From the NCBI GenBank assembly GCA_902464115.1, contig CABQIF010000006.1, positions 1 through 32,419 on the forward strand: a stretch of DNA of 32,419 bases, written 5' to 3'. The stretch comes from an uncultured Ruminococcus sp. GTDB taxonomy: Bacteria; Bacillota; Clostridia; Oscillospirales; Ruminococcaceae. The notes under the pieces are model-generated. The model worked only from the letters and a program-made list of their open reading frames with translations, did not search any database and was not told the DNA's origin. The position numbers and the translations under genes are program-made. Every line of letters starts with the position of its first letter. Position 1 is the stretch's first letter. Shown in pieces: positions 1 to 7,999 of the stretch.

Positions 1-99
1 AGTTCGATTTGCTTCGCAAATGTGGGCTGCTCGCCCACACCTCGGCAGCATTTTTGAAAAACTGCTGCACCGAAAAACTTTTTATTTGCCTGCGGCTCG
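1..99 (-). repeat. Copy A (truncated by window edge) of a ~100-bp hairpin-rich dispersed repeat
   Basis: Reverse-complemented, this stretch matches 9644-9743 at about 93 of 100 positions by eye, with one single-base gap. It contains the same hairpins: ATTTGC-GAA-GCAAAT, GTGGGC-GAGCA-GCCCAC, and a GCAGCA/TGCTGC stem. Two of the substitutions fall in hairpin loops and the rest lie near the two ends. In the other copy this segment is the 5' part of a longer predicted structured RNA, so copy A would be transcribed leftwards and continue beyond position 1. It lies just upstream of the nitroreductase gene, pointing away from it. Confidence 0.75.
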
Positions 100-160
100 T
101 TGCTTACAACCAATCCTGAAAAATTTTTCGTTTCCACTCGCTATTTTTCCAAAACTATGC

Positions 161-200
161 TATAATAACAGCAACCGAACAGGAATTTTTCAAAGGAGGT
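161..200 (+). promoter_or_regulatory. Probable -10 box and ribosome site of the nitroreductase gene
   Basis: TATAAT at 161-166 follows a TG-rich context (ATGC), giving an extended -10 look, but there is no good -35 hexamer 16-18 bp upstream. A strong AAAGGAGG at 192-199 sits 6 bases before the ATG at 206. This ribosome site decides the start: the reading frame is open back to position 20, but through the repeat and promoter. Confidence 0.55.
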
Positions 201-205
201 ATTTC

Positions 206-874
206 ATGGATCTTTTTACAGCAATGGTAGAACGGCATTCTGTCCGTTCCTATACGACTCAACCCATCACTGACCCCGTAAAATCACAGCTGCAAACATT
301 TCTCAAGCAATGTAATCAAGAAAGCGGCTTGCATATGCAATTGATTTTAGACGAACCGCAGGCATTTGATGGACTGCTTGCTCGCTATGGAAATTTTAAA
401 AATGTGCGGAATTATATTGCACTGGTTGGAAAAAAGAGCGACCGGTTGGGAGAACAGTGTGGATATTATGGAGAAAAACTGGTGCTCTTCGCCCAGACGC
501 TTGGATTGCGGACGTGCTGGGTTGGAGCAACCTATCGAAAACGGAAAGCTGCTTTCCAACTGGAAGACGGCGAAAAATGTTGTTTAGTGATTGCCATCGG
601 ATACGGAGCGACGGATGGCGTTCCGCATCGTTCAAAACCACTGGAATCCGTGATACGAATCAAGGATGAAATGCCGCACTGGTTTGAGAAAGGCGTACAG
701 GCAGCATTGCTTGCACCAACTGCTGTCAATCAGCAGAAATTTTTATTCACGTTGCTCAATGACCATACAGTTCGAGCAGAAGCAGGCTGGGGACTTTATA
801 CAGAAGTGGATTTAGGAATTGTGAAGTATCATTTTGAACTGGCAGCTGGTGATCATTTTGAGTGGGCAGAATAA
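206..874 (+). CDS. Nitroreductase family protein (TM1586-type), FMN-dependent
   Basis: A 222-residue predicted cytoplasmic flavoprotein. The N-terminus has the nitroreductase signature ERHSVRSYTTQPI, where HSVRSY is the FMN phosphate-binding region. A second family hallmark, AALLAPTAVNQQKF, lies near residue 180, and a central LAQTLGL-CWVGA-like stretch is present. This pattern fits the 'putative TM nitroreductase' branch better than classical NfsB or Frp proteins, because both halves resemble a fused, internally duplicated nitroreductase fold. Substrate is unknown; family members reduce nitro-aromatics, quinones or similar compounds with NAD(P)H. The gene is monocistronic: its own promoter and ribosome site are upstream and a strong hairpin terminator follows immediately. 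I am confident of the family, not of the physiological role. Confidence 0.85.
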   Translation: MDLFTAMVERHSVRSYTTQPITDPVKSQLQTFLKQCNQESGLHMQLILDEPQAFDGLLARYGNFKNVRNYIALVGKKSDRLGEQCGYYGEKLVLFAQTLGLRTCWVGATYRKRKAAFQLEDGEKCCLVIAIGYGATDGVPHRSKPLESVIRIKDEMPHWFEKGVQAALLAPTAVNQQKFLFTLLNDHTVRAEAGWGLYTEVDLGIVKYHFELAAGDHFEWAE

Positions 875-875
875 C

Positions 876-928
876 AAAGCACCCGACTGGGCTGTACAAA
901 TGTGCACACGCCCAGTCGGGTGCTTTTT
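876..928. terminator. Bidirectional rho-independent terminator
   Basis: A near-perfect 15-17 bp stem (arms 876-892 and 910-926) with a 17-base loop, followed by T5 on the plus strand, lies 1 base after the nitroreductase stop. The same hairpin lies 25 bases after the stop of the convergent GH44 gene, where the T-run is shorter. Confidence 0.9.
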
Positions 929-951
929 ATGGAGTAATGTTGTTTGAAAAA

Positions 952-3465
952 TTATGCTTGCGGATAAACTGGAATGTCGTTAACAAGCAGCAGAATAAAC
1001 TGCATGAGTGTATCGATATCATCATCGCTGATATTTTCATCTACAAATACATTTGCATTTTTCATCTGTGTATCGGTCAGCGTGATGAAGCCAGCAAAGT
1101 ATTTGTTTAAGTAAATTGCATCAATCAAATCTACAACGCCATCTGTATTAACATCGCCATAAGAAACATTGGCATCAGGAATCGTAGTGATTTTTGTGGT
1201 AGTTGTTTCTACAGGTTCTGAAGTAGTCGGTTCTGTAGAAGTAGTTGTTTCATCTGGTGCAGTGGTTTCTGCTGGTGTTGTTTCAGTAAGCGTTGTGGTT
1301 GTTTCGGTTTCGGTTGTGGTCGTTGTAGTGGTTGTTGTTGTGGTATCTGGGTCTTTTTCGTATTCATAAACCAGCGATACAGAATTGAAGGTGACCGAAA
1401 CATCCTCACCAGATTCACTGTTGGTAGAAGATTTCCACCAGCAACCCTGTAATTCGGCATAATCCTGTGTCGGTGTACCGGAAACTTCTTCCTTGTCAAC
1501 GGTGTATTTGCCATCCATCAGAATGGTGTTGTCATTGGTACCAGCACTGAACGTATAGGACTTGGAAGCCCATGCCTTTGTACCATCTTCGAGCAGCAGG
1601 TCGTTGAAGGTCAACGCACCGCCGCCGCCGTACCAGTCCGCATTCGTGCTGCAAGTAACAGTGGTGTTGATGATGACTTTTTTCAGGTGTTCCAAGTCGG
1701 TCAGCGGAATCTTCGGGAACCCGTTTTCAGACAGTTCCAAGTCTTCATACTTGTAAGTGATGGTCTTAATATCTGGTTCTTCCGGCTTTACATAAACTTC
1801 CTTGTCTGTTTTCTGGTCAGATACAACGACCTGTGCAACGGACATCGGTGGGAGTTCGACCTTGACCTGATTGCCACTGATGTCGTTCTGAACATCAATG
1901 ATGCGGATCTGGTCATCTTCCGGTGTAATGGCATAAACAACCGCACTCTGATAATCCTTTGTTGTACCGTCCAGTGTGATGACAGCATCCTGTGTCTGGT
2001 CAGCACTCTTGTTGGAAAGCACAGTCTTTACTGTGGAATCATCGCTGCCGTCAATGGAAGCATAGGAGTAAGCAAGAGAAAGATCACTGGTAGAAGATTC
2101 TACCAGTGTATCGCCGAAGGAAGCACCTTCTCCATCATAGTTGGTATAGAGGTTGATGGCAGAAGCGGCATATGGGCATTCAGACAAAGTGCCCCAGTAG
2201 GTTGCAAAGTAAACATTGTTGTCTGCAAAGCAGCCGAGAGCATCGGCTTCTGCAATGGCAGCACTGGAAAGCTTTCCGGATTCTTTTTCATTGCTCAGGT
2301 CTGCGAAGTTATATTCAGAGATGGCAATTTTTGTGCCTGGATAATACTTGTCAATGGATTCCTGTAATTTCGGCAGGAATGGGAAGTACTGTCCGAAATA
2401 TGGTTGCAGCCAGCTATTTTCGATATAGGAAGCATCATACAAACTTCTTGCAGCCTGTACTCTGGAAGCCTCTGTGCTGCAATCCTGAGAATAGAAGTGC
2501 ACATCTACAACATCCAGCAGCCGCTTGCCATACTGTTTTTCTGCATTTGCCATCTGTTCCAGATAGTAATCCATGAACCAGGTATAATTGCCCTTAACAG
2601 CATCATAATCCGGATCGGTGTAAGTATTGTTGTTTTTATCGCTTGCTCCGTTGCTGCCATTGACACAAGGAAGCACGCCCCAGAATGCAGGCCCAAAGAC
2701 ATCGGCATTCGGGTCAATGTCCTTTACCACATTTGCAAGTTCAATAGACTTAGAGATCAATTCGCTGCTGCTGACTTCCTTGCTGTGTAACAGTGGGTGG
2801 GTATCGTTCCACAGAACCGGTTCGTTGTCCAAGCTGTAAGCCTGAATCCCCGTAGAAGTGGTGGAGTCGCCCAGCGTCTTGACCAGATAGTTGACGTATT
2901 CATCCATGTAAACATAGTTGTCTGTAACATCCGGTTCGAGTGTCAGAGCAGTGTCTTTCTTGAACTTGACTTCCTTCCAGCGAGAGGATGGAGCTGCTTC
3001 TGAATCCAGAACCGTTCCGGCTTTGTCCGCAGAAACATAACCTGCCATTTGCAGGGTCGTCATCTTGTAAGGAATGTTGTTTTTCTGACAGGTCGCAGAC
3101 AGTTTTCTGCCAGCGTAGCCGCTGCCGTCTGTGTCGTCCCCGATGTTGGTATCCGAGCTGTTGTGCCAGTCTGTACCAGCGTTGGAGTAGTTGGTTTCCC
3201 AGTTATAGCCCGTGAAACGGTTACCGCCCTGCCGAACGGTGTCAACGGTAACATTTTTCAGGTTGCTGCCGTCACCGGAATCATTGACCCCATAAATGTG
3301 TGGGCTGATGGCTTTCTTTTCGCCAGCCAGATTGACGGTAACCGCCATGTCATAGCTGCCGGCTGCGTCTGCAGAGATTCCGCTCATGGTGTTCATGGAA
3401 ATCTGTGCCAGACAGGTGATGGTGAACAGACCAGCGATGAGGGCTGTCCGTTTGCGATGTTGCAT
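952..3465 (-). CDS. Secreted GH44 endoglucanase/xyloglucanase with CBM76-like module and dockerin
   Basis: An 837-residue secreted cellulosomal enzyme. Domains in order: signal peptide (about 1-34), GH44 catalytic module (about 40-550), CBM76-like module (about 566-703), Thr/Glu-rich linker (707-760), type I dockerin (768-831). GH44 is supported by ISPHIYGVN at 53-61, the acid/base motif DNEPVLW (Glu215) and the nucleophile motif ISEYNF (Glu384). GH44 enzymes cut beta-1,4-glucans, often xyloglucan. A GH44-CBM76 pairing is known from Ruminococcus flavefaciens. The first dockerin calcium loop is canonical (DVNTDGVVDLID); the second (DENISDDDIDTL) is degenerate. Start ATG follows AAGGAGG by about 9 bases, and a TTGACA-N17-TACGAT promoter lies upstream. 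It is monocistronic. Confidence is high for GH44 and dockerin and moderate for the CBM number. Confidence 0.93.
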   Translation of the reverse strand: MQHRKRTALIAGLFTITCLAQISMNTMSGISADAAGSYDMAVTVNLAGEKKAISPHIYGVNDSGDGSNLKNVTVDTVRQGGNRFTGYNWETNYSNAGTDWHNSSDTNIGDDTDGSGYAGRKLSATCQKNNIPYKMTTLQMAGYVSADKAGTVLDSEAAPSSRWKEVKFKKDTALTLEPDVTDNYVYMDEYVNYLVKTLGDSTTSTGIQAYSLDNEPVLWNDTHPLLHSKEVSSSELISKSIELANVVKDIDPNADVFGPAFWGVLPCVNGSNGASDKNNNTYTDPDYDAVKGNYTWFMDYYLEQMANAEKQYGKRLLDVVDVHFYSQDCSTEASRVQAARSLYDASYIENSWLQPYFGQYFPFLPKLQESIDKYYPGTKIAISEYNFADLSNEKESGKLSSAAIAEADALGCFADNNVYFATYWGTLSECPYAASAINLYTNYDGEGASFGDTLVESSTSDLSLAYSYASIDGSDDSTVKTVLSNKSADQTQDAVITLDGTTKDYQSAVVYAITPEDDQIRIIDVQNDISGNQVKVELPPMSVAQVVVSDQKTDKEVYVKPEEPDIKTITYKYEDLELSENGFPKIPLTDLEHLKKVIINTTVTCSTNADWYGGGGALTFNDLLLEDGTKAWASKSYTFSAGTNDNTILMDGKYTVDKEEVSGTPTQDYAELQGCWWKSSTNSESGEDVSVTFNSVSLVYEYEKDPDTTTTTTTTTTTETETTTTLTETTPAETTAPDETTTSTEPTTSEPVETTTTKITTIPDANVSYGDVNTDGVVDLIDAIYLNKYFAGFITLTDTQMKNANVFVDENISDDDIDTLMQFILLLVNDIPVYPQA
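1186..1347 (-). repeat. Low-complexity Thr-rich linker-coding repeat
   Basis: On the minus strand this segment is a run of ACN codons broken by Glu, Pro and Ser codons. It encodes a flexible linker between the CBM and dockerin of the GH44 enzyme. On the plus strand it appears as a GT-rich tract. Such tracts can change length by replication slippage in whole codons. Confidence 0.85.
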
Positions 3466-3519
3466 GATAAAATCCTCCTTGAAAATAATGTGATGAAATC
3501 GTGTTACGCATATGTTCTT

Positions 3520-3548
3520 ATCGTATCATTTTCTTTCACAAATGTCAA
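3520..3548 (-). promoter_or_regulatory. Promoter of the GH44 gene
   Basis: Read on the minus strand: TTGACA (3548-3543), 17-bp spacer, TACGAT (3525-3520). The start codon is 55 bp further on, leaving a leader of about 47 bases that ends in AAGGAGG. Confidence 0.75.
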
Positions 3549-3709
3549 GCAGTTTTGATAAAAAACCAAAAAATCAGGAAAAAAACGATGCAAAATGGTT
3601 GAAATACAGAGGATTTTCCAAAAACAGGGATTTCAGAAACGTGAGCAGGTTCAACAAAAAATCCGGATGTTTCAGGCGGAGATTTTCGCTTGCAATCGCC
3701 TGATATTTC

Positions 3710-3738
3710 TTGACAATGCGAATGCAATGTGTTATGAT
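3710..3738 (+). promoter_or_regulatory. Promoter of the marR-ABC exporter operon
   Basis: TTGACA at 3710-3715, a 17-bp spacer, and TATGAT at 3733-3738. This is a near-consensus vegetative promoter about 60 bp before the marR start. Confidence 0.8.
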
Positions 3739-3741
3739 ATT

Positions 3742-3770
3742 GTTTAACATCGAACAGTTCAACGATGAAC
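3742..3770 (+). promoter_or_regulatory. Candidate MarR operator at the transcription start
   Basis: Two 14-bp units, GTTTAACATCGAAC and GTTCAACGATGAAC, lie side by side and include the inverted repeat CATCG-N10-CGATG. They cover the expected transcription start, where an autorepressing MarR protein would block the operon. A related half-site, GTTCAAC, occurs upstream near 3648. Binding by the adjacent regulator is inference. Confidence 0.5.
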
Positions 3771-3798
3771 AATCTTGACCAGAAAGAAGGGGTTTCAG

Positions 3799-4281
3799 AT
3801 GAAGAAACAAGTTCCGCCGGAATCGCCGTTCCGGCTGTTTCCGCCACTGCATCGACTCTGCACGTTGATGACCCGATACTGTAACCGTTCCCATGGGATT
3901 CGGGAACAGGAACAGTTGACCGGTATGCATGGCTGGCTGATTCATTTTCTCTATGACCAGACGGAACCAGTCTATCAACGGGACATTGAAAAGCGGTTTT
4001 GCATTCGCCGTTCCACGGTGACGGCGACCTTAAACCGCATGGAGAAAAACGGCTTGATCGTGCGGAAATCCGTGCCGGAAGATGCTCGGCTGAAACGTAT
4101 TGTCCTGACAGAAAAAGCGATTTCTCTGCACAACGATGTCGAGAAAGAGTGCCAGTTTTTTGAATCGGTGTTGACAGCAGGAATCTCACAGAAGGAGCTG
4201 GAACAATTCCGGCAGACGTTACAGGTCATGTGTAAAAATCTGGACGATTATGAATCCAAAGGAGGGAATTCGTCATGTTAA
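3799..4281 (+). CDS. MarR family transcriptional regulator
   Basis: A 160-residue winged-helix repressor. The central part fits the MarR fold: a recognition region QRDIEKRFCIRRSTVTATLN, then the wing MEKNGLIVRKSVPEDARLKRIVLT with the family's typical E-D-x-R-x-K pattern (residues about 60-105). An ATG at 3799 preceded by AAGGGG is preferred over an upstream in-frame TTG at 3775 that has no ribosome site. It overlaps the next gene by ATGTTAA, so it is translationally coupled to the ABC exporter. The context suggests a local repressor that releases exporter expression when it binds an inducer. The N-terminal extension rich in Pro, Arg and Cys is not diagnostic. The inducer is unknown. Confidence 0.88.
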   Translation: MKKQVPPESPFRLFPPLHRLCTLMTRYCNRSHGIREQEQLTGMHGWLIHFLYDQTEPVYQRDIEKRFCIRRSTVTATLNRMEKNGLIVRKSVPEDARLKRIVLTEKAISLHNDVEKECQFFESVLTAGISQKELEQFRQTLQVMCKNLDDYESKGGNSSC

Positions 4282-6017
4282 AACGACTTGCCGGCTGTAT
4301 CCGACAATATAAAGGCGTTTCGTTGTTGTCACCGCTGTTTGTTGTCTTAGAAGTTGTCATGGAAGTCATCATTCCGCTGCTGATGGCAAAATTGATTGAT
4401 GACGGCATTGACGGAGCGAATCAGGAGGCAATTTTAAAAACAGGTGGAATTTTAGCAGTTTGCTGTATCCTGTCGCTGTTGTTTGGCATTCTTGCCGGAC
4501 ACTTTGCAGCAAAGGCATCCGCTGGATTTGCCAAGAATGTCCGGCATGACTTGTTCCATGCAGTACAGGGCTTTTCCTTCTTTAACATTGACCGCTTTTC
4601 TGCATCCAGTCTGGTGACCCGTCTGACAACCGACGTGACCAACTTACAGAATGCGTATCAGATGATTGTACGAGTTGCTCTGCGGTCGCCGGCGATGTTG
4701 ATTTTCTCGCTGGCAATGGCAATTCGGATCAGTCCGAAGCTGTCGATTATTTTTCTGATTGCGATTCCGGTTCTGGGGGCATTTGTCTTTTTCTTGATGA
4801 GCAGCGTGCACCCGATTTTTGAACGGGTATTCCGTACCTACGACAAACTGAACAATGTCGTGCAAGAAAATGTGCATGGTGTTCGAGTGGTAAAGGCGTT
4901 TGTACGAGAAGACCACGAAGTCAGCAAGTTTGCGAAGATCTCGCAGAAAATTTATGCAGATTTCTGCAAGGCAGAAGGCAGACTTTCATTTTCCATGCCA
5001 GGCATGCAGGTTGCTGTTTATAGCTGTATGCTGTTGCTGTCATGGTTCGGAGCAAGAATGATCGTTGCTTCTGGTGGCAGCGATTTGACCACGGGCGAAC
5101 TGATGAGCCTGATGACCTATGCATTACAGATTTTGGGAGCATTGATGATGCTGTCCATGATTTTTGTCATGGTCGTCATGTCCCGTGCATCGGCAGAGCG
5201 TGTTGTGGAAGTGTTGGATGAACAAAGCGACTTGACCAATCCGGAACATCCGGTTTTGAAGGTTGCAGATGGCAGCGTGGACTTCTCCCACGTTTCCTTC
5301 AGCTATTCCAAGCGGATGGATAAATGTTGCCTGAAAGACATCAACCTGCATATTCCATCTGGTATGACCGTTGGAATTTTGGGCGGTACAGGCAGCTCGA
5401 AGAGTTCACTGGTGCAGCTGATTCCTCGGCTGTATGATACGACTGCCGGAACGGTCAAAGTGGGCGGCGTAGATGTCAAGGATTATGATTTGGATACGCT
5501 CCGAAATGCTGTTGCAATGGTGCTGCAAAAGAATGTGCTGTTCTCCGGTACGATTAAAGAGAATTTACGCTGGGGCAATGAACAGGCAACGGATGCAGAA
5601 TTGCAGGAAGCTTGTCGGCTGGCGAATGCCGATGAATTTATTGCAACGTTCCCGAAGGGCTATGATACTTATCTTGAACAGGGCGGTGCAAATGTTTCCG
5701 GCGGACAGAAGCAGCGGCTTTGCATTGCCAGAGCCTTGCTGAAAAAGCCGAAGATTTTGATTCTGGATGACTCGACCAGTGCCGTAGATACGAAAACAGA
5801 TGCCGGCATTCGAGCAGCCCTGAAAACCTACTTGCCGGAAACCACAAAGTTCATCATTGCACAGCGGATCTCCTCCTTGCAGGATTCTGATTTGATTTTG
5901 GTGTTGGATGGCGGCGTGATCAACGGCATGGGAACACATGAGGAATTATTGCAAACAAATGCGATCTATCAGGAAATCTACGAAGAACAGACGAAGAAAG
6001 GCGGTGTAACAGAATGA
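4275..6017 (+). CDS. ABC exporter half-transporter, degenerate-site subunit (TM287/YfiB-like)
   Basis: A 580-residue fused TMD-NBD multidrug-type exporter subunit. Six membrane helices lie within residues about 15-300. In the NBD: Walker A near 370 (GGTGSSKSS), signature VSGGQKQR near 474, Walker B ILILDDSTSAVD near 494, and switch region IAQRISS near 529. The catalytic Glu after Walker B is Asp, and the switch His is Gln, as in the degenerate-site subunit of heterodimeric exporters such as TM287/TM288 or BmrCD. Unusually, the Walker A Gly just before the Lys is Ser. It starts inside the end of marR and overlaps the next subunit by ATGA, so the three proteins are made together. Transported substrate is unknown; drug or lipid export is the family norm. 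Confidence 0.93.
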   Translation: MLKRLAGCIRQYKGVSLLSPLFVVLEVVMEVIIPLLMAKLIDDGIDGANQEAILKTGGILAVCCILSLLFGILAGHFAAKASAGFAKNVRHDLFHAVQGFSFFNIDRFSASSLVTRLTTDVTNLQNAYQMIVRVALRSPAMLIFSLAMAIRISPKLSIIFLIAIPVLGAFVFFLMSSVHPIFERVFRTYDKLNNVVQENVHGVRVVKAFVREDHEVSKFAKISQKIYADFCKAEGRLSFSMPGMQVAVYSCMLLLSWFGARMIVASGGSDLTTGELMSLMTYALQILGALMMLSMIFVMVVMSRASAERVVEVLDEQSDLTNPEHPVLKVADGSVDFSHVSFSYSKRMDKCCLKDINLHIPSGMTVGILGGTGSSKSSLVQLIPRLYDTTAGTVKVGGVDVKDYDLDTLRNAVAMVLQKNVLFSGTIKENLRWGNEQATDAELQEACRLANADEFIATFPKGYDTYLEQGGANVSGGQKQRLCIARALLKKPKILILDDSTSAVDTKTDAGIRAALKTYLPETTKFIIAQRISSLQDSDLILVLDGGVINGMGTHEELLQTNAIYQEIYEEQTKKGGVTE

Positions 6018-7909
6018 GCAGATTCAAAACAGCCGCACCGACTGGAACGGCAGAAAATCCAATGGTTGTATTAAAACGGCTGCTGCGGTATTTGAAACCG
6101 TATCGCCTGCGGTTGGCATTTGTCTTTTTGTGTATCATTTTCAGTGCGTTGGCAAGTACCATCAGTGCTACCTTTTTGAAGACGCTGATCAATGATTACA
6201 TCGCACCGCTGCTGTTGGAGTCACATGCGGATTACAGCGGATTGCTGTCAATGATTCTGAAAATAGCAGTGATTTTTGCTGGCGGTGCAATTTGTACCTT
6301 TTTATATACCCGGTTGATGGTGCCGGTTTCGCAGGGCGTTCTGAAAAAGATTCGGGATGATATGTTTACCCACATGCAGAAGCTGCCGGTTCGCTATTTT
6401 GACCAGAATGCAACGGGCGATATTATGAGCCTGTACACCAACGATACCGATACGCTCCGGCAGATGATGGCACAGAGTTTACCGCAGTTCATCTCTTCCA
6501 CGATTACGATTGTGGCGGTGTTTGTTGCGATGCTGGTAACAAGTGTTTGGCTGACGCTGTTTGTCATCGCCTTTTTGATTTTTATGATGGTGATTGTGAA
6601 GCATGTTGGCGGAAAGAGCGGAAAATATTTCGTAGCACAGCAGGCATCATTGGGCGATGTAAACGGCTATGTAGAAGAAATGATTCACGGGCAGAAGGTC
6701 GTAAAAGTATTTTGCCACGAACCGCAGGCAGCTGCTGTTTTTGATGAGAAGAACGAGGGCTTGTTTGAGAATGCAACGAAAGCGAACAGTTTCGCCAATA
6801 TCCTGATGCCGATTACAAACAACCTCGGCAACCTGCAATATGTGTGCATTGCGATTCTGGGCGGAGTACTTGCCCTGCACGGCATGGGCGGTCTGACATT
6901 GGGTGCAATCGCTGCATTTTTGCAGCTGAGTAAAAGCTTTACGCAGCCAATCGGACAGATTTCCCAGCAGGCAAGTGCAATTGTCATGGCACTGGCTGGT
7001 GCAGGACGTATTTTCCATATGTTAGATGAACAGCCGGAGCAGGATGAAGGCTATGTGCATCTGGTCAATGCGGAACGGGATGCAGACGGCAACCTCTGCA
7101 AAGCCGACCATCGTACACATCTGTGGGCGTGGGAGCATCCGCATCAGGATGGAACTGTGACTTATACGCAGCTGCAAGGTGATGTGCAGATGGAACATGT
7201 GGACTTTGGCTATGTGCCGGAAAAAATTGTCCTGCATGATGTCAGCTTGTATGCAAAGCCGGGACAGAAGATTGCCTTTGTTGGGGCAACGGGTGCCGGA
7301 AAAACGACCATTACCAACCTGATTAACCGGTTCTATGATATTGCAGATGGAAAGGTGCGGTATGACAATATCAACATCAATAAAATCTGTAAGGCAGATT
7401 TGCGGCGTTCGATGGGAATGGTCTTGCAGGATGTCAACCTGTTCACTGGAACGGTTATGGATAATATTCGATATGGTCGCTTGGATGCAACGGATGAAGA
7501 ATGCATTGCCGCTGCAAAGCGAGCAAATGCCCATGACTTTATTATGTTGTTGCCGGATGGCTATGAAACCGTTCTGGAAGGGGATGGCTCTGGCTTGTCG
7601 CAGGGACAGCGGCAGCTGCTTTCGATTGCAAGAGCTGCGGTTGCAGACCCACCGGTTATGATTTTGGATGAAGCAACTTCTTCGATCGATACCCGAACCG
7701 AGCGGATTGTACAGGCTGGCATGGATGCCCTGATGAAAGGTAGAACTGTTTTCGTCATTGCCCATCGGCTTTCTACGATTCAGAATGCAGATGTGATTCT
7801 GGTTCTGGATCATGGATGTGTCATTGAGCGAGGCAATCACGCACAATTAATGGCACAAAAGGGACGGTATTATCAGTTGCAAACAGGTACATTGCCGCCG
7901 TTGGAATAA
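6014..7909 (+). CDS. ABC exporter half-transporter, consensus-site subunit (TM288/YfiC-like)
   Basis: A 631-residue partner of the upstream subunit. It has six membrane helices (about 30-330) and an NBD with Walker A GATGAGKTT near 424, Walker B VMILDEATSSID near 549 with the catalytic Glu intact, and a normal IAHRLST switch near 582. The ABC signature is LSQGQRQ rather than LSGGQ. That is the known pattern for this side of heterodimers: it faces the degenerate ATP site of the other subunit. Between TMD and NBD there is an extra segment of roughly 45 residues (HLVNAERDADGNLCK region) with many His and Asp, not part of the core fold. A terminator follows the stop. The pair probably forms an asymmetric exporter controlled by the MarR protein. 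Confidence 0.93.
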   Translation: MSRFKTAAPTGTAENPMVVLKRLLRYLKPYRLRLAFVFLCIIFSALASTISATFLKTLINDYIAPLLLESHADYSGLLSMILKIAVIFAGGAICTFLYTRLMVPVSQGVLKKIRDDMFTHMQKLPVRYFDQNATGDIMSLYTNDTDTLRQMMAQSLPQFISSTITIVAVFVAMLVTSVWLTLFVIAFLIFMMVIVKHVGGKSGKYFVAQQASLGDVNGYVEEMIHGQKVVKVFCHEPQAAAVFDEKNEGLFENATKANSFANILMPITNNLGNLQYVCIAILGGVLALHGMGGLTLGAIAAFLQLSKSFTQPIGQISQQASAIVMALAGAGRIFHMLDEQPEQDEGYVHLVNAERDADGNLCKADHRTHLWAWEHPHQDGTVTYTQLQGDVQMEHVDFGYVPEKIVLHDVSLYAKPGQKIAFVGATGAGKTTITNLINRFYDIADGKVRYDNININKICKADLRRSMGMVLQDVNLFTGTVMDNIRYGRLDATDEECIAAAKRANAHDFIMLLPDGYETVLEGDGSGLSQGQRQLLSIARAAVADPPVMILDEATSSIDTRTERIVQAGMDALMKGRTVFVIAHRLSTIQNADVILVLDHGCVIERGNHAQLMAQKGRYYQLQTGTLPPLE

Positions 7910-7935
7910 GCAAAACAGAAATTAGTAGCAGAAAG

Positions 7936-7971
7936 AAAAACAGCTGTCAACCGAAGTTGACAGCTGTTTTT
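7936..7971. terminator. Bidirectional terminator between the ABC exporter and SH3 operons
   Basis: A perfect stem, AACAGCTGTCAAC paired with GTTGACAGCTGTT, closes a CGAA tetraloop-like loop. A-runs and T-runs on the two sides allow it to act on both strands. It lies 27 bases after the exporter stop and 29 bases after the convergent minus-strand stop at 8000. Confidence 0.92.
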
Positions 7972-7999
7972 TGTTGGGGAAAATTGCACGATTTGATAG

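Larger units (their letters stand above)
3466..3798. other. Divergent intergenic region between the GH44 gene and marR
   Basis: No gene is seen. The region holds the minus-strand GH44 promoter at 3520-3548, an AT-rich stretch at 3550-3660, an imperfect inverted repeat CAGGCG/CGCCTG at 3674-3703, and the marR promoter and possible operator at 3710-3770. The short reading frames here have no ribosome sites and no recognisable products. Confidence 0.7.

Noticed and set aside
20..205. Upstream extension of the nitroreductase reading frame
   Set aside because: It runs through repeat copy A, the -10 box and the ribosome site; the strong AAAGGAGG places the start at 206.
1186..1347. CRISPR-like or satellite repeat
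   Set aside because: The periodicity is codon-based Thr coding in a linker; there are no spacers or palindromic repeats. No CRISPR array is seen anywhere in the window.
1687..2367. Long plus-strand reading frame opposite the GH44 gene
   Set aside because: It is antisense to a clearly coding domain, has no ribosome site and shows no recognisable protein features.
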